A stretch of DNA of 64,000 bases from JAKFDK01 sp036676195. Lineage in GTDB: Bacteria > Bacillota > Sulfobacillia > Symbiobacteriales > ZC4RG38. The stretch is from NCBI GenBank assembly GCA_036676195.1, contig JAKFDK010000121.1, positions 1-64,000 of the forward strand, written 5' to 3'. The position numbers and the translations under genes are program-made. The notes beneath the pieces are model-generated. The model searched no databases. It was not told where the DNA came from and saw nothing but the letters and a program-made list of their open reading frames with translations. This document shows, piece by piece, positions 41,762 through 51,498 of the stretch (position 1 is the first letter of the stretch; every line of letters starts with the position of its first letter).

Positions 41762-43771
41762 TTGAATCGGTTAGTGAATCTGGCCGTGACCCTGGCCGTA
41801 CTGGCATCCCTACTGGTTGCGGCTCCTGCAGCGGCCGCCGGCCGTCCCGTAGTGGATGTCCGTTTCAACGGGCACCCGGTCCTGTTCGACGTGGAACCCC
41901 AGGTGGTGAACGGACGCAGTCTGGTGCCCTTCCGGAAGATCCTCGAGGCGATGGGCGCAGAGGTAGCGTACGACGCGTCCACCCAGGAGATCACCGCCAC
42001 AAGGTCCGGCCGTACCGTGAAGCTGACCATCGACAGCACCACCGCCTATGTGGACGGCAATGCAGTCAGCCTGGAAGTCGCACCGGTCCTGATGGCCGGC
42101 CGCACCCTGGTGCCGATGCGCTTCCTGTCGGAGGCGTTGGGCGTGCGCGTGGACTGGGACGGCGACACGCGCGTGGCCAATCTGGTCGACAACGAATGGC
42201 CCAAGCGGGGTGGAACGGTCCACCAGGCCATGTGGAGCGAGCCAGAAGAAAAATTCAACCCCATCATTTCACAGAGCTACTACGACAGTCTGATCAACAA
42301 CCTGGTCTTTGACAGCCTCTTCTTCCTCGACGACCAGTGGCAGCCGCGGCCGAGTATGGCCACCCACTGGGACATCTCGGACGACAACAAGATCTTCACC
42401 TTCTATCTGCGCCCGGGCATCAAGTGGCACGACGGCACGGAATTTACGGCCGAAGACGTGCGTTATACCTTTGAAATGCTGACCCACCCGGACTACAAGG
42501 GTCCAGGCAATATCGGTTACGACAGTCTGGTGGGTTACGACGAATTCCACGCCGGTCAGACGGCGCACCTGAGCGGGATCGAGGTACTCGACAAGTACAC
42601 TGTCCGCTTTACCCTGAACAAGGTCCATGCTCCGTTCCTCTATTCGGTTGGCTACACCGGGATGATCGCCAGGCATCTGTACTGCCCTGAAGACTCCTAC
42701 AGTGCCTGCACCGTCCCCGTGGCCGACCTTGGTACCGATCGGGATCCCCACCGGACGCACCCCATTGGCACCGGACCCTATAAGTGGTCCAAAGGGGTAA
42801 CCAGCCAGTACTACGAGTTGGACGCCTACGACGGATATCATCTGGGTCGTCCATACGTGGACCGGCTGATCTGGAAGGTGCTGGCCCAGGAGACCGCCGT
42901 CATGCATCTGGGCACCGGCACTGTCGACGTGGCTGACGTGGACCGCACCGAACTGGCAGTTGCTGAGTCGATGGACAACATCACCATCACAGAATACCCT
43001 GACCTGGTATGGCAATACCTGGGCTTTAACGTTCTGAAAGAGCCCTTTAATGATAGCGAGGTCCGGAAGGCTGTGGCCTGGGCCATCGACCGCGAGGCCA
43101 TCGTCAACGACCTGATTCAGGGCCACGCTTCAGTACTCTACACCCCGATCCACCCGCTGCAGTGGGCGTATGCAGAGAATGTCGAGAAGTACCCCTATAG
43201 CCCGGAAAAGGCCAGCAGCTTGCTTCAAGCGGCTGGCTGGCAACTGGGGTCGGACGGCGTCCGGGTCAAGGACGGCCAACGGTTGAGCCTCGAACTGCTC
43301 TATCCTTCGGGCAACGCCGTCCGCATGAACACGGCGCCGCTGATTGCCCAACAACTGAAGGCAGTCGGCTTCGACGTCACCCTGTCCAAACTCGACTTCC
43401 CCACTCTGCTCACCAAAATCGGTGGCAACGAGCATCAGGCCTTTCTGTTGGCCTGGAAGATCAACAGCCCCGATCCAAACCAGTTGGACGTATTCGGCAA
43501 GGACCAGATCGGCCCTGACCTGAACAACATGTACAACTGGTGGACGGCCATTTCGGAAGACCTGCTGCACAAGGGCGTGGAAACCCTGGATGTGGAAGAG
43601 CGCATGACCATCTATGAGGCATGGCAGCAGCATGTGATGAACGAAGAGTTGCCTGTGTTACCGCTGTATGCCCCAAATCGCATTCTGGGTGTGAACAAGC
43701 GCCTGCACAACTATCGGCCTACCCCAATCAGTGAGCTCTGGAATTCCTGGGAGTGGTGGGTCGAAAACTGA
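41762..43771 (+). CDS. Stalk-domain/peptide-binding fusion protein (SBP family 5)
   Basis: 669 residues. Signal peptide (about 1-27, ending AAPAAAAG) without a lipobox Cys. Next is a copper-amine-oxidase-N-type stalk domain (about 28-140): VRFNGHPVLFDVEPQVVNGRSLVPFRKILEAMGAEV and the second half GRTLVPMRFLSEALGV. The rest (about 150-669) is an OppA/DppA-type solute-binding domain: GGTVHQAMWSEPEEKFNP, LRPGIKWHDGTEFTAEDVRYTFEML, ALAWAIDR-like AVAWAIDREAIV. TTG 41762, 7 bases after GAGGGAGG. It probably binds peptides and anchors non-covalently to the wall via the stalk. Two permeases follow. Confidence 0.9.
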   Translation: MNRLVNLAVTLAVLASLLVAAPAAAAGRPVVDVRFNGHPVLFDVEPQVVNGRSLVPFRKILEAMGAEVAYDASTQEITATRSGRTVKLTIDSTTAYVDGNAVSLEVAPVLMAGRTLVPMRFLSEALGVRVDWDGDTRVANLVDNEWPKRGGTVHQAMWSEPEEKFNPIISQSYYDSLINNLVFDSLFFLDDQWQPRPSMATHWDISDDNKIFTFYLRPGIKWHDGTEFTAEDVRYTFEMLTHPDYKGPGNIGYDSLVGYDEFHAGQTAHLSGIEVLDKYTVRFTLNKVHAPFLYSVGYTGMIARHLYCPEDSYSACTVPVADLGTDRDPHRTHPIGTGPYKWSKGVTSQYYELDAYDGYHLGRPYVDRLIWKVLAQETAVMHLGTGTVDVADVDRTELAVAESMDNITITEYPDLVWQYLGFNVLKEPFNDSEVRKAVAWAIDREAIVNDLIQGHASVLYTPIHPLQWAYAENVEKYPYSPEKASSLLQAAGWQLGSDGVRVKDGQRLSLELLYPSGNAVRMNTAPLIAQQLKAVGFDVTLSKLDFPTLLTKIGGNEHQAFLLAWKINSPDPNQLDVFGKDQIGPDLNNMYNWWTAISEDLLHKGVETLDVEERMTIYEAWQQHVMNEELPVLPLYAPNRILGVNKRLHNYRPTPISELWNSWEWWVEN

Positions 43772-43837
43772 TGGCTGGCCGGGGCGGTCCGGACCGGATC
43801 GCCCCTTGCCCCGTCCCGTGAAGGAGGCTAACCACAG

Positions 43838-44794
43838 TTGGGCAAGTTTTTCGTCAGGCGACTTCTGCAAATGATTCCCCTGCTGCTGGGCGTCAGTGTG
43901 ATGGTGTTTATGATTATGAAACTGGCCCCAGGTAACCCCCTGTCTACCCTTACTTTTGGCCAGACCAAACGCGACCCGGCTTATGTGGCCAAACGGATGC
44001 AAGAACTTGGACTAAACGACGACTTGCATATTCAATACATAAACTGGCTCAAGCAAACGGCCAGTGGGAATCTTGGCTACTCCATTCGCTTCCAGCGTCC
44101 GGTGGCGGAACTGATCAAGGAGCGGCTGCCCCAGACCTTGCTGCTGACCTGCAGCGCCCTTGTGTTGTCCATCGTAATCGCCGTGCCCATGGGGGTTATT
44201 TCCGCCATCAGACAATACTCGTGGTTTGATCAGGGATTGGGTGCCCTGGCCATCATGGGCATCTCGCTGCCGAGCTTTTTTGCCGCGCTCGTAGCCATCT
44301 ATGTATTCGGGTGGTGGCTGGGCTGGCTGCCCCTTGGCGGCATCGTGAGCCCCGGCCAGCCTGATACCCTGCTCATGCGCCTCAGGCACTTGATCCTCCC
44401 GGCCACCGTATTTGCTGTGCGCGGCCTGGCGGTTTACACCCGCTTTACCCGCTCCAGTATGCTGGAAGTAATCCGGCAGGATTTCATCCGCTCGGCCCGG
44501 GCGAAGGGACTGGCTCAGCGGCTGGTCGTGTACAAACATGCCCTGCGAAACGCCCTGATTCCCGTGGTGACCCTATTTGGTTTTGAATTGCCCAATCTGT
44601 TCGCCGGCGCCGTTATTCTGGAGCAGGTATTCGCCTGGCCGGGCATAGGCAAGCTCAGCGTGGATGCCATTACGGTTCGGGATTATCCCATTCTGATGGC
44701 CACCAACATGATCCTGGCGCTCCTGACCCTGTTTGGCAGTCTGCTGGCGGACATCCTCTACGCCATCGTTGACCCGCGGATCCGGTATTCCTAG
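43838..44794 (+). CDS. dppB: Peptide ABC transporter permease, DppB type
   Basis: 318 residues with six membrane segments. The N-terminal FFVRRLLQMIPLLLGVSVMVFMIMKLAPGNP is typical; the ATPase-contacting EAA loop reads RQDFIRSARAKGLAQRLVVYKHALRNALIP. TTG start with AAGGAGG upstream. Partner of dppC 18 bases downstream. Confidence 0.94.
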   Translation: MGKFFVRRLLQMIPLLLGVSVMVFMIMKLAPGNPLSTLTFGQTKRDPAYVAKRMQELGLNDDLHIQYINWLKQTASGNLGYSIRFQRPVAELIKERLPQTLLLTCSALVLSIVIAVPMGVISAIRQYSWFDQGLGALAIMGISLPSFFAALVAIYVFGWWLGWLPLGGIVSPGQPDTLLMRLRHLILPATVFAVRGLAVYTRFTRSSMLEVIRQDFIRSARAKGLAQRLVVYKHALRNALIPVVTLFGFELPNLFAGAVILEQVFAWPGIGKLSVDAITVRDYPILMATNMILALLTLFGSLLADILYAIVDPRIRYS

Positions 44795-44811
44795 AGAGGA
44801 GGGGACAGGCA

Positions 44812-45726
44812 GTGGCCGCTCCAACCCCGCAGCCCGCCCAATCTCCCGAACATCTCCGCCACGGACTGGCCGAGGCCCCGGTGACATACGCCCGGATGGT
44901 CTGGCGCCGCTTCCGCCGGAACCGGCTGGCTCTGGTCGGACTGGGCATTCTGCTGCTGCTCGGGCTTCTCTCGGTGCTGGCGCCATACATCAGCCCCTTT
45001 CCACGGGACAAGACAGACCTCAAAGTGATTCTGGCTGCCCCCAGCATGGTTCACTGGCTGGGCACCGATGAACTGGGACGGGACCTGTTCACTCGCCTGC
45101 TTTGGGGCGGGCGGGTTTCCTATACGCTGGCCATTTCCTGTGTGGCTATTTATATTGCCCTGGGCGGCCTCCTTGGTGCGATTGCCGGTTATTTCGGCGG
45201 TTGGGTCGACAGTGTGTTGATGCGGCTGGTGGATGTCGTTTACTCCTTCCCGTTTCTGCTACTGGCCTTGACCTTGGTGGCGATCTTCGGGCCCAACGTC
45301 ACCAACCTGGTGTTCGCCTTTGTCGTCATTTACTGGACAACTCCAGCCCGCTTGATCCGGGGCGAATTCCTTAGCCTGCGGGAGCGCGATTATGTGGAAG
45401 CCGCCCGGGCCACCGGAGCGTCCAGTTGGCGCATCATGCTTCATCACCTGCTTCCCAATGCATTGGCCCCCCTGATTGTGCAGGCCACCCTGGATCTGTC
45501 TGTGATCATTCTGGCCGAAGCCAGCCTCAGCTACCTGGGCTTTGGCGTTCGGGATCCGGTTCCCACCTGGGGTAACATGCTGACTAGTGCACAGTCCGTC
45601 ACGGTATTGGCCAAACAACCGTGGCGCTGGATTCCGCCCGGCTCCATGATTTTTCTGTCGGTGTTGGCCATCAACTTTGTCGGTGACGGCCTGAGGGATG
45701 CTACTGACCCACGCCTCAAGCAGTAA
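44812..45726 (+). CDS. dppC: Peptide ABC transporter permease, DppC type
   Basis: 304 residues. A cytoplasmic N-terminus with FRRNRLALVGLGILLLLGLLSVLAP, the LGTDELGRDLFTRLLWGGRVS motif of DppC proteins, and the EAA loop RDYVEAARATGASSWRIMLHHLLPNALAPL. GTG start after GAGAGGAGGGG. The usual two ATPase genes (dppD, dppF) do not follow, so the transporter must borrow them from another locus. Confidence 0.94.
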   Translation: MAAPTPQPAQSPEHLRHGLAEAPVTYARMVWRRFRRNRLALVGLGILLLLGLLSVLAPYISPFPRDKTDLKVILAAPSMVHWLGTDELGRDLFTRLLWGGRVSYTLAISCVAIYIALGGLLGAIAGYFGGWVDSVLMRLVDVVYSFPFLLLALTLVAIFGPNVTNLVFAFVVIYWTTPARLIRGEFLSLRERDYVEAARATGASSWRIMLHHLLPNALAPLIVQATLDLSVIILAEASLSYLGFGVRDPVPTWGNMLTSAQSVTVLAKQPWRWIPPGSMIFLSVLAINFVGDGLRDATDPRLKQ

Positions 45727-45762
45727 GTGACTGCTGGGGACATTTGCCTGGAGGTGCCTTGA

Positions 45763-46293
45763 ATGCCCGCCTTTCACCGTGTCCTGGTTACCTTATTCGC
45801 CTTGACCGTGGCCGTAGCTCTGACCGCCTGTGGTGGGGAATCGGTCGGAAGCAGCAGCTCAGAGACGCTCGCTGCACCGAGTGGTCAGCCGGCTGCCCCC
45901 CAGCCCCAGGGACCGTTTAAACTGGGTGACGCCGTGCAACTGGAAGGCCTGAACTTTACCGTTCAAAAGGTGGAAGCATTCAAGTCAACCCTGGGTGCCA
46001 GCCGGGTCAGCGTTTTGCTGGAGGTTGCGCTGGAGAACCTGGGCAAAGATTCAGTGGGAATCAACAGCCTGAACGTGTTCAGGCTCGCCGGCCCCGACGG
46101 ATCCACCTATCGCTATTCCATGCAGGCCCTGGCCATCAAGGGTGCAACGTTGGACGGCAGGGTGAATCCCGGGCAAAAAAAGGTGGGCTGGGCCGGATTC
46201 GACGTCCCCAGCCAGGACGGGGATTGGACCCTGATGGTCATTCTGCCGGCCGGTAAGGCTGAATACAAGTTCAAGATTCCTCAGCCGCAGTAA
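45763..46293 (+). CDS. Lipoprotein with DUF4352-like domain
   Basis: 176 residues. A type II signal peptide ends in the lipobox LTAC (Cys about 23), then a Ser/Pro/Gln-rich linker, then a beta-sandwich-like domain (FKLGDAVQLEGLNFTVQKVEAF, VSVLLEVALENLGKDSVGIN, VNPGQKKVGWAGFDVP). Outer-membrane-side telokin-like lipoproteins of this type are widespread; no defined role. ATG with GGAGGTG upstream, 36 bases after dppC, so probably in the same transcript. Confidence 0.8.
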   Translation: MPAFHRVLVTLFALTVAVALTACGGESVGSSSSETLAAPSGQPAAPQPQGPFKLGDAVQLEGLNFTVQKVEAFKSTLGASRVSVLLEVALENLGKDSVGINSLNVFRLAGPDGSTYRYSMQALAIKGATLDGRVNPGQKKVGWAGFDVPSQDGDWTLMVILPAGKAEYKFKIPQPQ

Positions 46294-46306
46294 CAGGACA
46301 GGGCAT

Positions 46307-46331
46307 CAGGCGCCGGCTGTACCGGCGCCTG
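46307..46331 (+). terminator. Inverted repeat after the lipoprotein gene
   Basis: CAGGCGCCGG, CTGTA loop, CCGGCGCCTG: perfect 10-bp stem but no T tract, so factor-independent termination is uncertain. Confidence 0.45.
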
Positions 46332-46411
46332 CGGCGCGTCCAGGCAGGTGTCACTCCTATCGGTGGCGAACAAAAACAAGTCATGCGATACAGCCGCCTT
46401 TGGAGGAGTCC

Positions 46412-49400
46412 ATGTACTTAAAGCGTCTGGAATTAGTCGGCTTTAAGAGCTTTGCAGACAAGACTGAACTTGCATTTGGCCCTGGCATTACGGCGGTCGT
46501 TGGTCCCAACGGCAGCGGCAAATCGAACATCGCCGATGCCATTCGCTGGGTGTTGGGCGAGCACAGCGCCCGGGAACTGCGGGGCGCCCAGATGGCGGAT
46601 GTCATCTTTGCCGGTTCAGAGCACAAGAAAGCGGTGGGCTACGCCCAGGTTTCCCTCGTGATGGACAACAGTGACGGTAAGCTGCCGGTGCAGTTCACCG
46701 AAGTAATGGTGACCCGCCGCGTGGATCGGGCGGGTGAGGGAGAATACCTCATTAATCAGGTTCCGTGCCGCTTGAAAGATATTCTGGAACTCTTCTTGGA
46801 TACCGGCGTGGGCAAGGAGAATTACTCTGTCATCGGCCAGGGGCGGATCGATGAGATCCTGCTCACGAAACCGGAGGACCGCCGGGCTATCTTTGAAGAA
46901 GCGGCCGGGATTGCCCGCTACAAGCAGCGTAAGCGCGAGGCTTCCCGCAAGTTGGCCGAGACCGAGCAGAATCTGCTGCGGCTGGGGGACCTGGTTGCCG
47001 ACCTGGAAAGCCGCCTGGGCGACCTCTCCGTACAGGCGGAAAAGGCTACCCGCTATCGGGAACTGTCCGGTGAGCTGGGGGAGTTGGAAATCGGGCTGTC
47101 GGCTCACCAACTTCGACAGTCTGGCGCCGACCTGCAGACCTGGCAGATCAAGGCTCGGGAACTCCGGGCCAAGCTACAGGAAACAGAGCTGAACCTGCAG
47201 GATACGGAGGGTGCCTTGGAGGTGGCACGGCAACTCACCGGGGCGCTGGAGCAGGAGGCCGGTCTGCTGCAGGCGCAACTGGTCGAGACCACTGCCCGTC
47301 TGGAACGGGCCGAAGGACAGGTGAACCTGAGCCACCAGCAGGCACAGCAGGCCGAAAGCGACGACGGCCGTCTGGCCGGAGAGGTGGCCGGTCTGCAGGA
47401 ACGCCTGCGTAGCTTACAGGCGGACCTCACCCGGGTGCGGGAGCAGGCAACCACGGTCACCGCTGCGTTGGCCGAGGTTCGTCGGGATCTGGCCGGGCGC
47501 GAACTGGGGCAGACTGAGTTGCAGACCACCCTGGCCGGGGTGGCTCGTACGGCGGACGCCCTGAAGGAACAGGCATTTGACCTGACGAAACGGGCGGCGG
47601 AGAAGCGCAACCTGGTCCTGGCTGAGGGCAAGTCACGGGAGCAGGTCCGGCAGCGCCTGGCGCGCCTGGACCAGGAAGGTACAGAGGCTGGACAGGCCGC
47701 TGGCTTGGCCCGGGAAGCGCAGGCGGCGTCCGCCGGGCGACTGCAGGACCTGGCGGCCAGGCGAAGCGAACTGGAGACAGCCGCCGCCGGGAGCCGCGCC
47801 CGGGAGGAACAGGCCGCCCTGGCCATGCAGCAGGCTGGCGACGCCATGGCCCGGCTTCGGGAACGGATTGAGGCAACTAGCTCGAAACTTGCATTACTGG
47901 AAGATCTCAAGGCAGCCGGCGAAGGCTTCCAGAAGGGCACCCGCACGGTGCTGCAGGCCCGCGAGAACAACCGGGCCTGGGCCAGGGGCGTTTTGGGAGC
48001 GATGGCAGAGGTCGTGCGCACAGAACCGCGTTACGAGCGGGCCATCGAAACTGCCCTTGGTGCTGGGATGCAGAACATCGTGACCGATACGGATCAGGCG
48101 GCCAAGGCCTGCATTGCCGAACTGAAACGGACCGGCAGCGGTCGAGCCACGTTTCTTCCTTTGAATATTATCCGTCCTAATAGTTTTCGAGCTGACGAGT
48201 TGCGGGAACTGCAATCCGAACCGGGGGTTCTGGGTGTAGCCATAGACCTGTGTCGTTTTGCAGAGCGGTTCCGGCCGGCGGTGGCCAATCTCCTGGGGCG
48301 GATTGCGGTGGCGGAAAACATGGATGCCGCACTGGCCGTCGGCCGCAAGACTGGCTTTCGGCACCGGGTCGTCACCCTGGACGGCGAAGTGCTGTCGGCT
48401 GGTGGCGCCCTCACCGGTGGTTCCGTAGAGGGCCGCAGTACCGGACTGCTTAGCCGCGAGCGTGAGCGGGCGGAACTGGCGGAGGCACTGCCCCGACTTC
48501 GTGAAGAACTGGCTGCAGCGCGGCAGCAGCATGAAGTGGCGCGGGGTGCACACCAAGCGGCAACCACGGCCCGGGTCGAACAGGAAAAGGCCATGCAGGA
48601 ACTCGACCTTGCTGCCACTGCCACCCGGGGTGAATTGGAACGGCACCGGCTGGAACTGCAGCGGTGCGAGCAAGTGCAGCGCAATCTGGAAGCAGAAGTG
48701 ACTGCCATGTCCGGACAAATGCGCGGCGGCGAGGCTACCGTTCAGGCACTGCTGGCGGAAGCAGAGCAACTGGAACAGGAGCAGGCAGCAGTGGTAGCCC
48801 AGGTCGCCCGACTGCAGGAAGAGGGTCGGACCCTGCAGGATCAGACCGAAGCCGCGGCCAGGGCAGTCACCGAACTGCGGGTGCGCCAAGCAGAATTGGC
48901 CCAGGAGGAGCGGTCCCTGGCCGACCAGCAGGAGCGTCTGGCAGCCGAAGCCACCCGGGCGGAGACAGCAGAGTGCGAGCGGATGGCTGCCCAGGACCTG
49001 GTGGTGGCGCGCAGGGAGCAGTTGGCTCGGGAACTGGCCGCTGCCGTCGCCGAGGCCCGGGAAGCCGGCCGCGTACGAACCGAGTTGCTGGAGCAGCAAC
49101 AGGCCTTGCAGGCCAGGCGCGTATCGGCGCAGGAGCAGGCGGTGCAAAAAGAACGCGAAATCCGGGGGCTGCGGCGTTCCCAAACAGAGATTACCAGCCA
49201 ACTCACCCATGCCGAGGTGGAGGAAGCGCGCCTGCAAACTGAACTGCAAAATCTGGCCGACCGGCTGCAGGGCAGTCATGGCCTGAGTCCGGCGCAGGTG
49301 GCCGGGCGGGAACTTCCGGAGCCTGAACTCCCCCGGGCGCGGCAACGGGCGATGGCGCTGCGGGATCTCATCCGGGACCTGGGTCCGGTTAACCTGGGGG

Positions 49401-49996
49401 CGATCGATGAACATCAGCAGGCCATGGAACGGCTGTCGTTCTTCAGCGGTCAGCGCGCCGATCTGGAAGAAGCCAAGGCGTCGCTGTACCGGGCGATTCA
49501 GGAACTGGACAAGCGGATGCGACATCATTTTCTGGAGGCGTTTGGGACGATCCGGCATGAGTTCCAGCGGGTATACCAGGAGTTGTTCGAGGGCGGTAAG
49601 GCGGACCTGGTCTTACTGGACGACCAGGACCTGTTGGAAACCGGTGTGGACATTGTGGTGGCACCGCCAGGCAAAAAAATGACCCCATTGAGTTTGCTCT
49701 CTGGTGGCGAGCGGGCCATGACCGCCATTGCCTTGTTATTTGCATTGCTCCGGGTGAAGCCCAGCCCGTTTGTGGTGCTCGACGAGGTGGAGGCCGCTCT
49801 GGACGAAGCCAACGTCGAACGGGTGGGGCGTTACCTCAAACAATATTCACAGGGAACACAATTCGTCTGTATTACCCACCAGCGCGGCACCATGGAGGTG
49901 GCGGATGCCCTCTATGGTGTAACAATGGAAGGTACGGGTATGTCGCGGATTGTGTCCGTGCGCTTTACCGACGTACATGAGCCGCTGGCCGGCTAG
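46412..49996 (+). CDS. smc: Chromosome partition protein SMC
   Basis: 1194 residues, full length. N-terminal ATPase half with GPNGSGKSNIADAIRWVLGEHS (about 32); long coiled coil; hinge around residues 500-670 (ERAIETALGAGMQNIVTDT, GALTGGSVEGRS); second coiled coil; C-terminal signature LSGGERAMTAIALLFALL and Walker B FVVLDEVEAALDEANVERV. Condenses and segregates DNA with ScpAB. ATG 46412 with GGAGGAG upstream; TTG 46400 is an in-frame alternative. ftsY follows as in Bacillus. Confidence 0.98.
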   Translation: MYLKRLELVGFKSFADKTELAFGPGITAVVGPNGSGKSNIADAIRWVLGEHSARELRGAQMADVIFAGSEHKKAVGYAQVSLVMDNSDGKLPVQFTEVMVTRRVDRAGEGEYLINQVPCRLKDILELFLDTGVGKENYSVIGQGRIDEILLTKPEDRRAIFEEAAGIARYKQRKREASRKLAETEQNLLRLGDLVADLESRLGDLSVQAEKATRYRELSGELGELEIGLSAHQLRQSGADLQTWQIKARELRAKLQETELNLQDTEGALEVARQLTGALEQEAGLLQAQLVETTARLERAEGQVNLSHQQAQQAESDDGRLAGEVAGLQERLRSLQADLTRVREQATTVTAALAEVRRDLAGRELGQTELQTTLAGVARTADALKEQAFDLTKRAAEKRNLVLAEGKSREQVRQRLARLDQEGTEAGQAAGLAREAQAASAGRLQDLAARRSELETAAAGSRAREEQAALAMQQAGDAMARLRERIEATSSKLALLEDLKAAGEGFQKGTRTVLQARENNRAWARGVLGAMAEVVRTEPRYERAIETALGAGMQNIVTDTDQAAKACIAELKRTGSGRATFLPLNIIRPNSFRADELRELQSEPGVLGVAIDLCRFAERFRPAVANLLGRIAVAENMDAALAVGRKTGFRHRVVTLDGEVLSAGGALTGGSVEGRSTGLLSRERERAELAEALPRLREELAAARQQHEVARGAHQAATTARVEQEKAMQELDLAATATRGELERHRLELQRCEQVQRNLEAEVTAMSGQMRGGEATVQALLAEAEQLEQEQAAVVAQVARLQEEGRTLQDQTEAAARAVTELRVRQAELAQEERSLADQQERLAAEATRAETAECERMAAQDLVVARREQLARELAAAVAEAREAGRVRTELLEQQQALQARRVSAQEQAVQKEREIRGLRRSQTEITSQLTHAEVEEARLQTELQNLADRLQGSHGLSPAQVAGRELPEPELPRARQRAMALRDLIRDLGPVNLGAIDEHQQAMERLSFFSGQRADLEEAKASLYRAIQELDKRMRHHFLEAFGTIRHEFQRVYQELFEGGKADLVLLDDQDLLETGVDIVVAPPGKKMTPLSLLSGGERAMTAIALLFALLRVKPSPFVVLDEVEAALDEANVERVGRYLKQYSQGTQFVCITHQRGTMEVADALYGVTMEGTGMSRIVSVRFTDVHEPLAG

Positions 49997-50094
49997 GACG
50001 GCGCTTCGACCGTATGATCCGTGCGCTGTCCGGGCACGTTTGCAGCAGCGGACTATGGGTGCCGGTTCCGCAATACGAAAGGGGTACATAAGCC

Positions 50095-51012
50095 GTGGGG
50101 TTCTTTGACCGACTAAAGGAAGGTTTACAGAAGACCAAGACCGCCTTGGTAGAAAAGATTAATACCGTTATTACAACCCTCCGGCCCATTGACGAGGCTT
50201 TGTTTGAGGAGTTGGAGGAAGTCCTGATTCAGGGCGACGTGGGCGTGGACACCACCGAGGAACTGATTCACCACCTGCGGCAGGAGGCCAAGCGCAAGGC
50301 ACTGCGGCACGCCGAGGAACTGCAGCCGGTGTTAAGGGAAAAGATTGCCGACATCCTTGGGCAGCCGGCCCCCATGCAGTGGAATCCGAACGGCGTCACC
50401 GTGATCATGGTGGTGGGGGTCAACGGTGTGGGAAAGACCACCACCATCGGCAAGTTGGCCCACCATTACCGACAGCAGGGCAAGCGGGTGCTGGTGGCGG
50501 CCGCCGATACCTTCCGGGCGGCCGCCATTGACCAATTGCAGGTGTGGGCTGAACGAGCCGGTGCCGGTGTCATTGCCCATGCCGAGGGTTCCGACCCGGC
50601 GGCGGTGGCGTATGACGCGGTCAAAGCTGCGCAGGGCTCTCGCCGGGCCGACGTTGTGTTGATTGACACGGCGGGGCGGCTGCACAACAAGACACACCTG
50701 ATGGAAGAACTGCGCAAGATCAAGCGGGTCATCGCCCGGGACTTGCCGGGGGCACCCCACGAGGTATTATTGGTTCTGGATGCCACTACCGGTCAGAACG
50801 CCGTCCAGCAGGCCAAGCTATTCAAAGAGGTCACTGACGTGACTGGCCTGGCTCTGACCAAGCTGGACGGTACCGCCAAGGGCGGGGTGGTCATTGCGGT
50901 GAAACACGCCGAAGGGGTCCCGGTCAAGTGGATCGGTGTCGGGGAACAGATGGATGATCTGCAGCCCTTCAACCCGTCGGAGTTTGTGGCGGCACTGTTT
51001 GGCCCCCGGTGA
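50095..51012 (+). CDS. ftsY: Signal recognition particle receptor FtsY
   Basis: 305 residues: the N and G domains only, with a minimal N-terminus and no acidic A domain. FFDRLKEGLQKTKTALVEKI, P-loop GVNGVGKTTTIGKLA, DTFRAAAIDQL, DTAGRLHNKTHLMEEL and TKLDGTAKGGVV. Docks the Ffh-ribosome complex at the membrane. GTG start after GAAAGGGG. Confidence 0.97.
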   Translation: MGFFDRLKEGLQKTKTALVEKINTVITTLRPIDEALFEELEEVLIQGDVGVDTTEELIHHLRQEAKRKALRHAEELQPVLREKIADILGQPAPMQWNPNGVTVIMVVGVNGVGKTTTIGKLAHHYRQQGKRVLVAAADTFRAAAIDQLQVWAERAGAGVIAHAEGSDPAAVAYDAVKAAQGSRRADVVLIDTAGRLHNKTHLMEELRKIKRVIARDLPGAPHEVLLVLDATTGQNAVQQAKLFKEVTDVTGLALTKLDGTAKGGVVIAVKHAEGVPVKWIGVGEQMDDLQPFNPSEFVAALFGPR

Positions 51013-51055
51013 GGGGCTGCCCTGGACGGGGTCAAAGGCAGGCGAGCGCAGGACC

Positions 51056-51403
51056 ATGCAGTTGAAACAGGTACAGGAAGAAACCCATGCCTGGATTTCT
51101 CAGTTCAAGGAGGGCTACTGGCCGCCCCTCGCCAACCTCGCCCGGCTGGCGGAGGAAGTCGGCGAACTGGCCCGGGAACTGGGCGCCTTGCACGGACCCA
51201 AGCGCAAGAAGCCCACGGAGGCAGTTAGCAACGTAGCCCTGGAACTGGGCGATATCTTGTTTGTCGTGGCGGCCATTGCCAACCAGCACCAGGTTGCCCT
51301 GGAGGATGCTTTCCAGGCGGTACTGGCCAAGTATCGCCAGCGGGACGGTGACCGGTGGGAGCGGGTGGTCGCCCCCCCGTTGCCTGACGGCACAGGGGAA
51401 TAA
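51056..51403 (+). CDS. MazG-like nucleotide pyrophosphohydrolase
   Basis: 115 residues. The EExxE helix reads LARLAEEVGELARELGAL and the second metal helix VALELGDILFVVAAIANQH, typical of the single-domain YpjD/MazG-like group that cleaves NTPs or dNTPs. ATG 51056; a longer in-frame opening would overlap ftsY. Not part of the Bacillus ftsY-ylxM interval. Confidence 0.88.
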   Translation: MQLKQVQEETHAWISQFKEGYWPPLANLARLAEEVGELARELGALHGPKRKKPTEAVSNVALELGDILFVVAAIANQHQVALEDAFQAVLAKYRQRDGDRWERVVAPPLPDGTGE

Positions 51404-51498
51404 GTGGCATCGGGTGCCTGTCTGCTTGCCGTGGCCAGGCACATGGCACCAGGGCGGCGGTGCCGGGCGCATGCCCCAGAAAGGACGGCGGGGAACGT

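Noticed and set aside
47894..49558. Reverse open frame of about 550 codons inside smc
   Set aside because: Shadow of the SMC coiled coil; Gln/Leu-rich repeats reflect complementary Glu/Arg codons.
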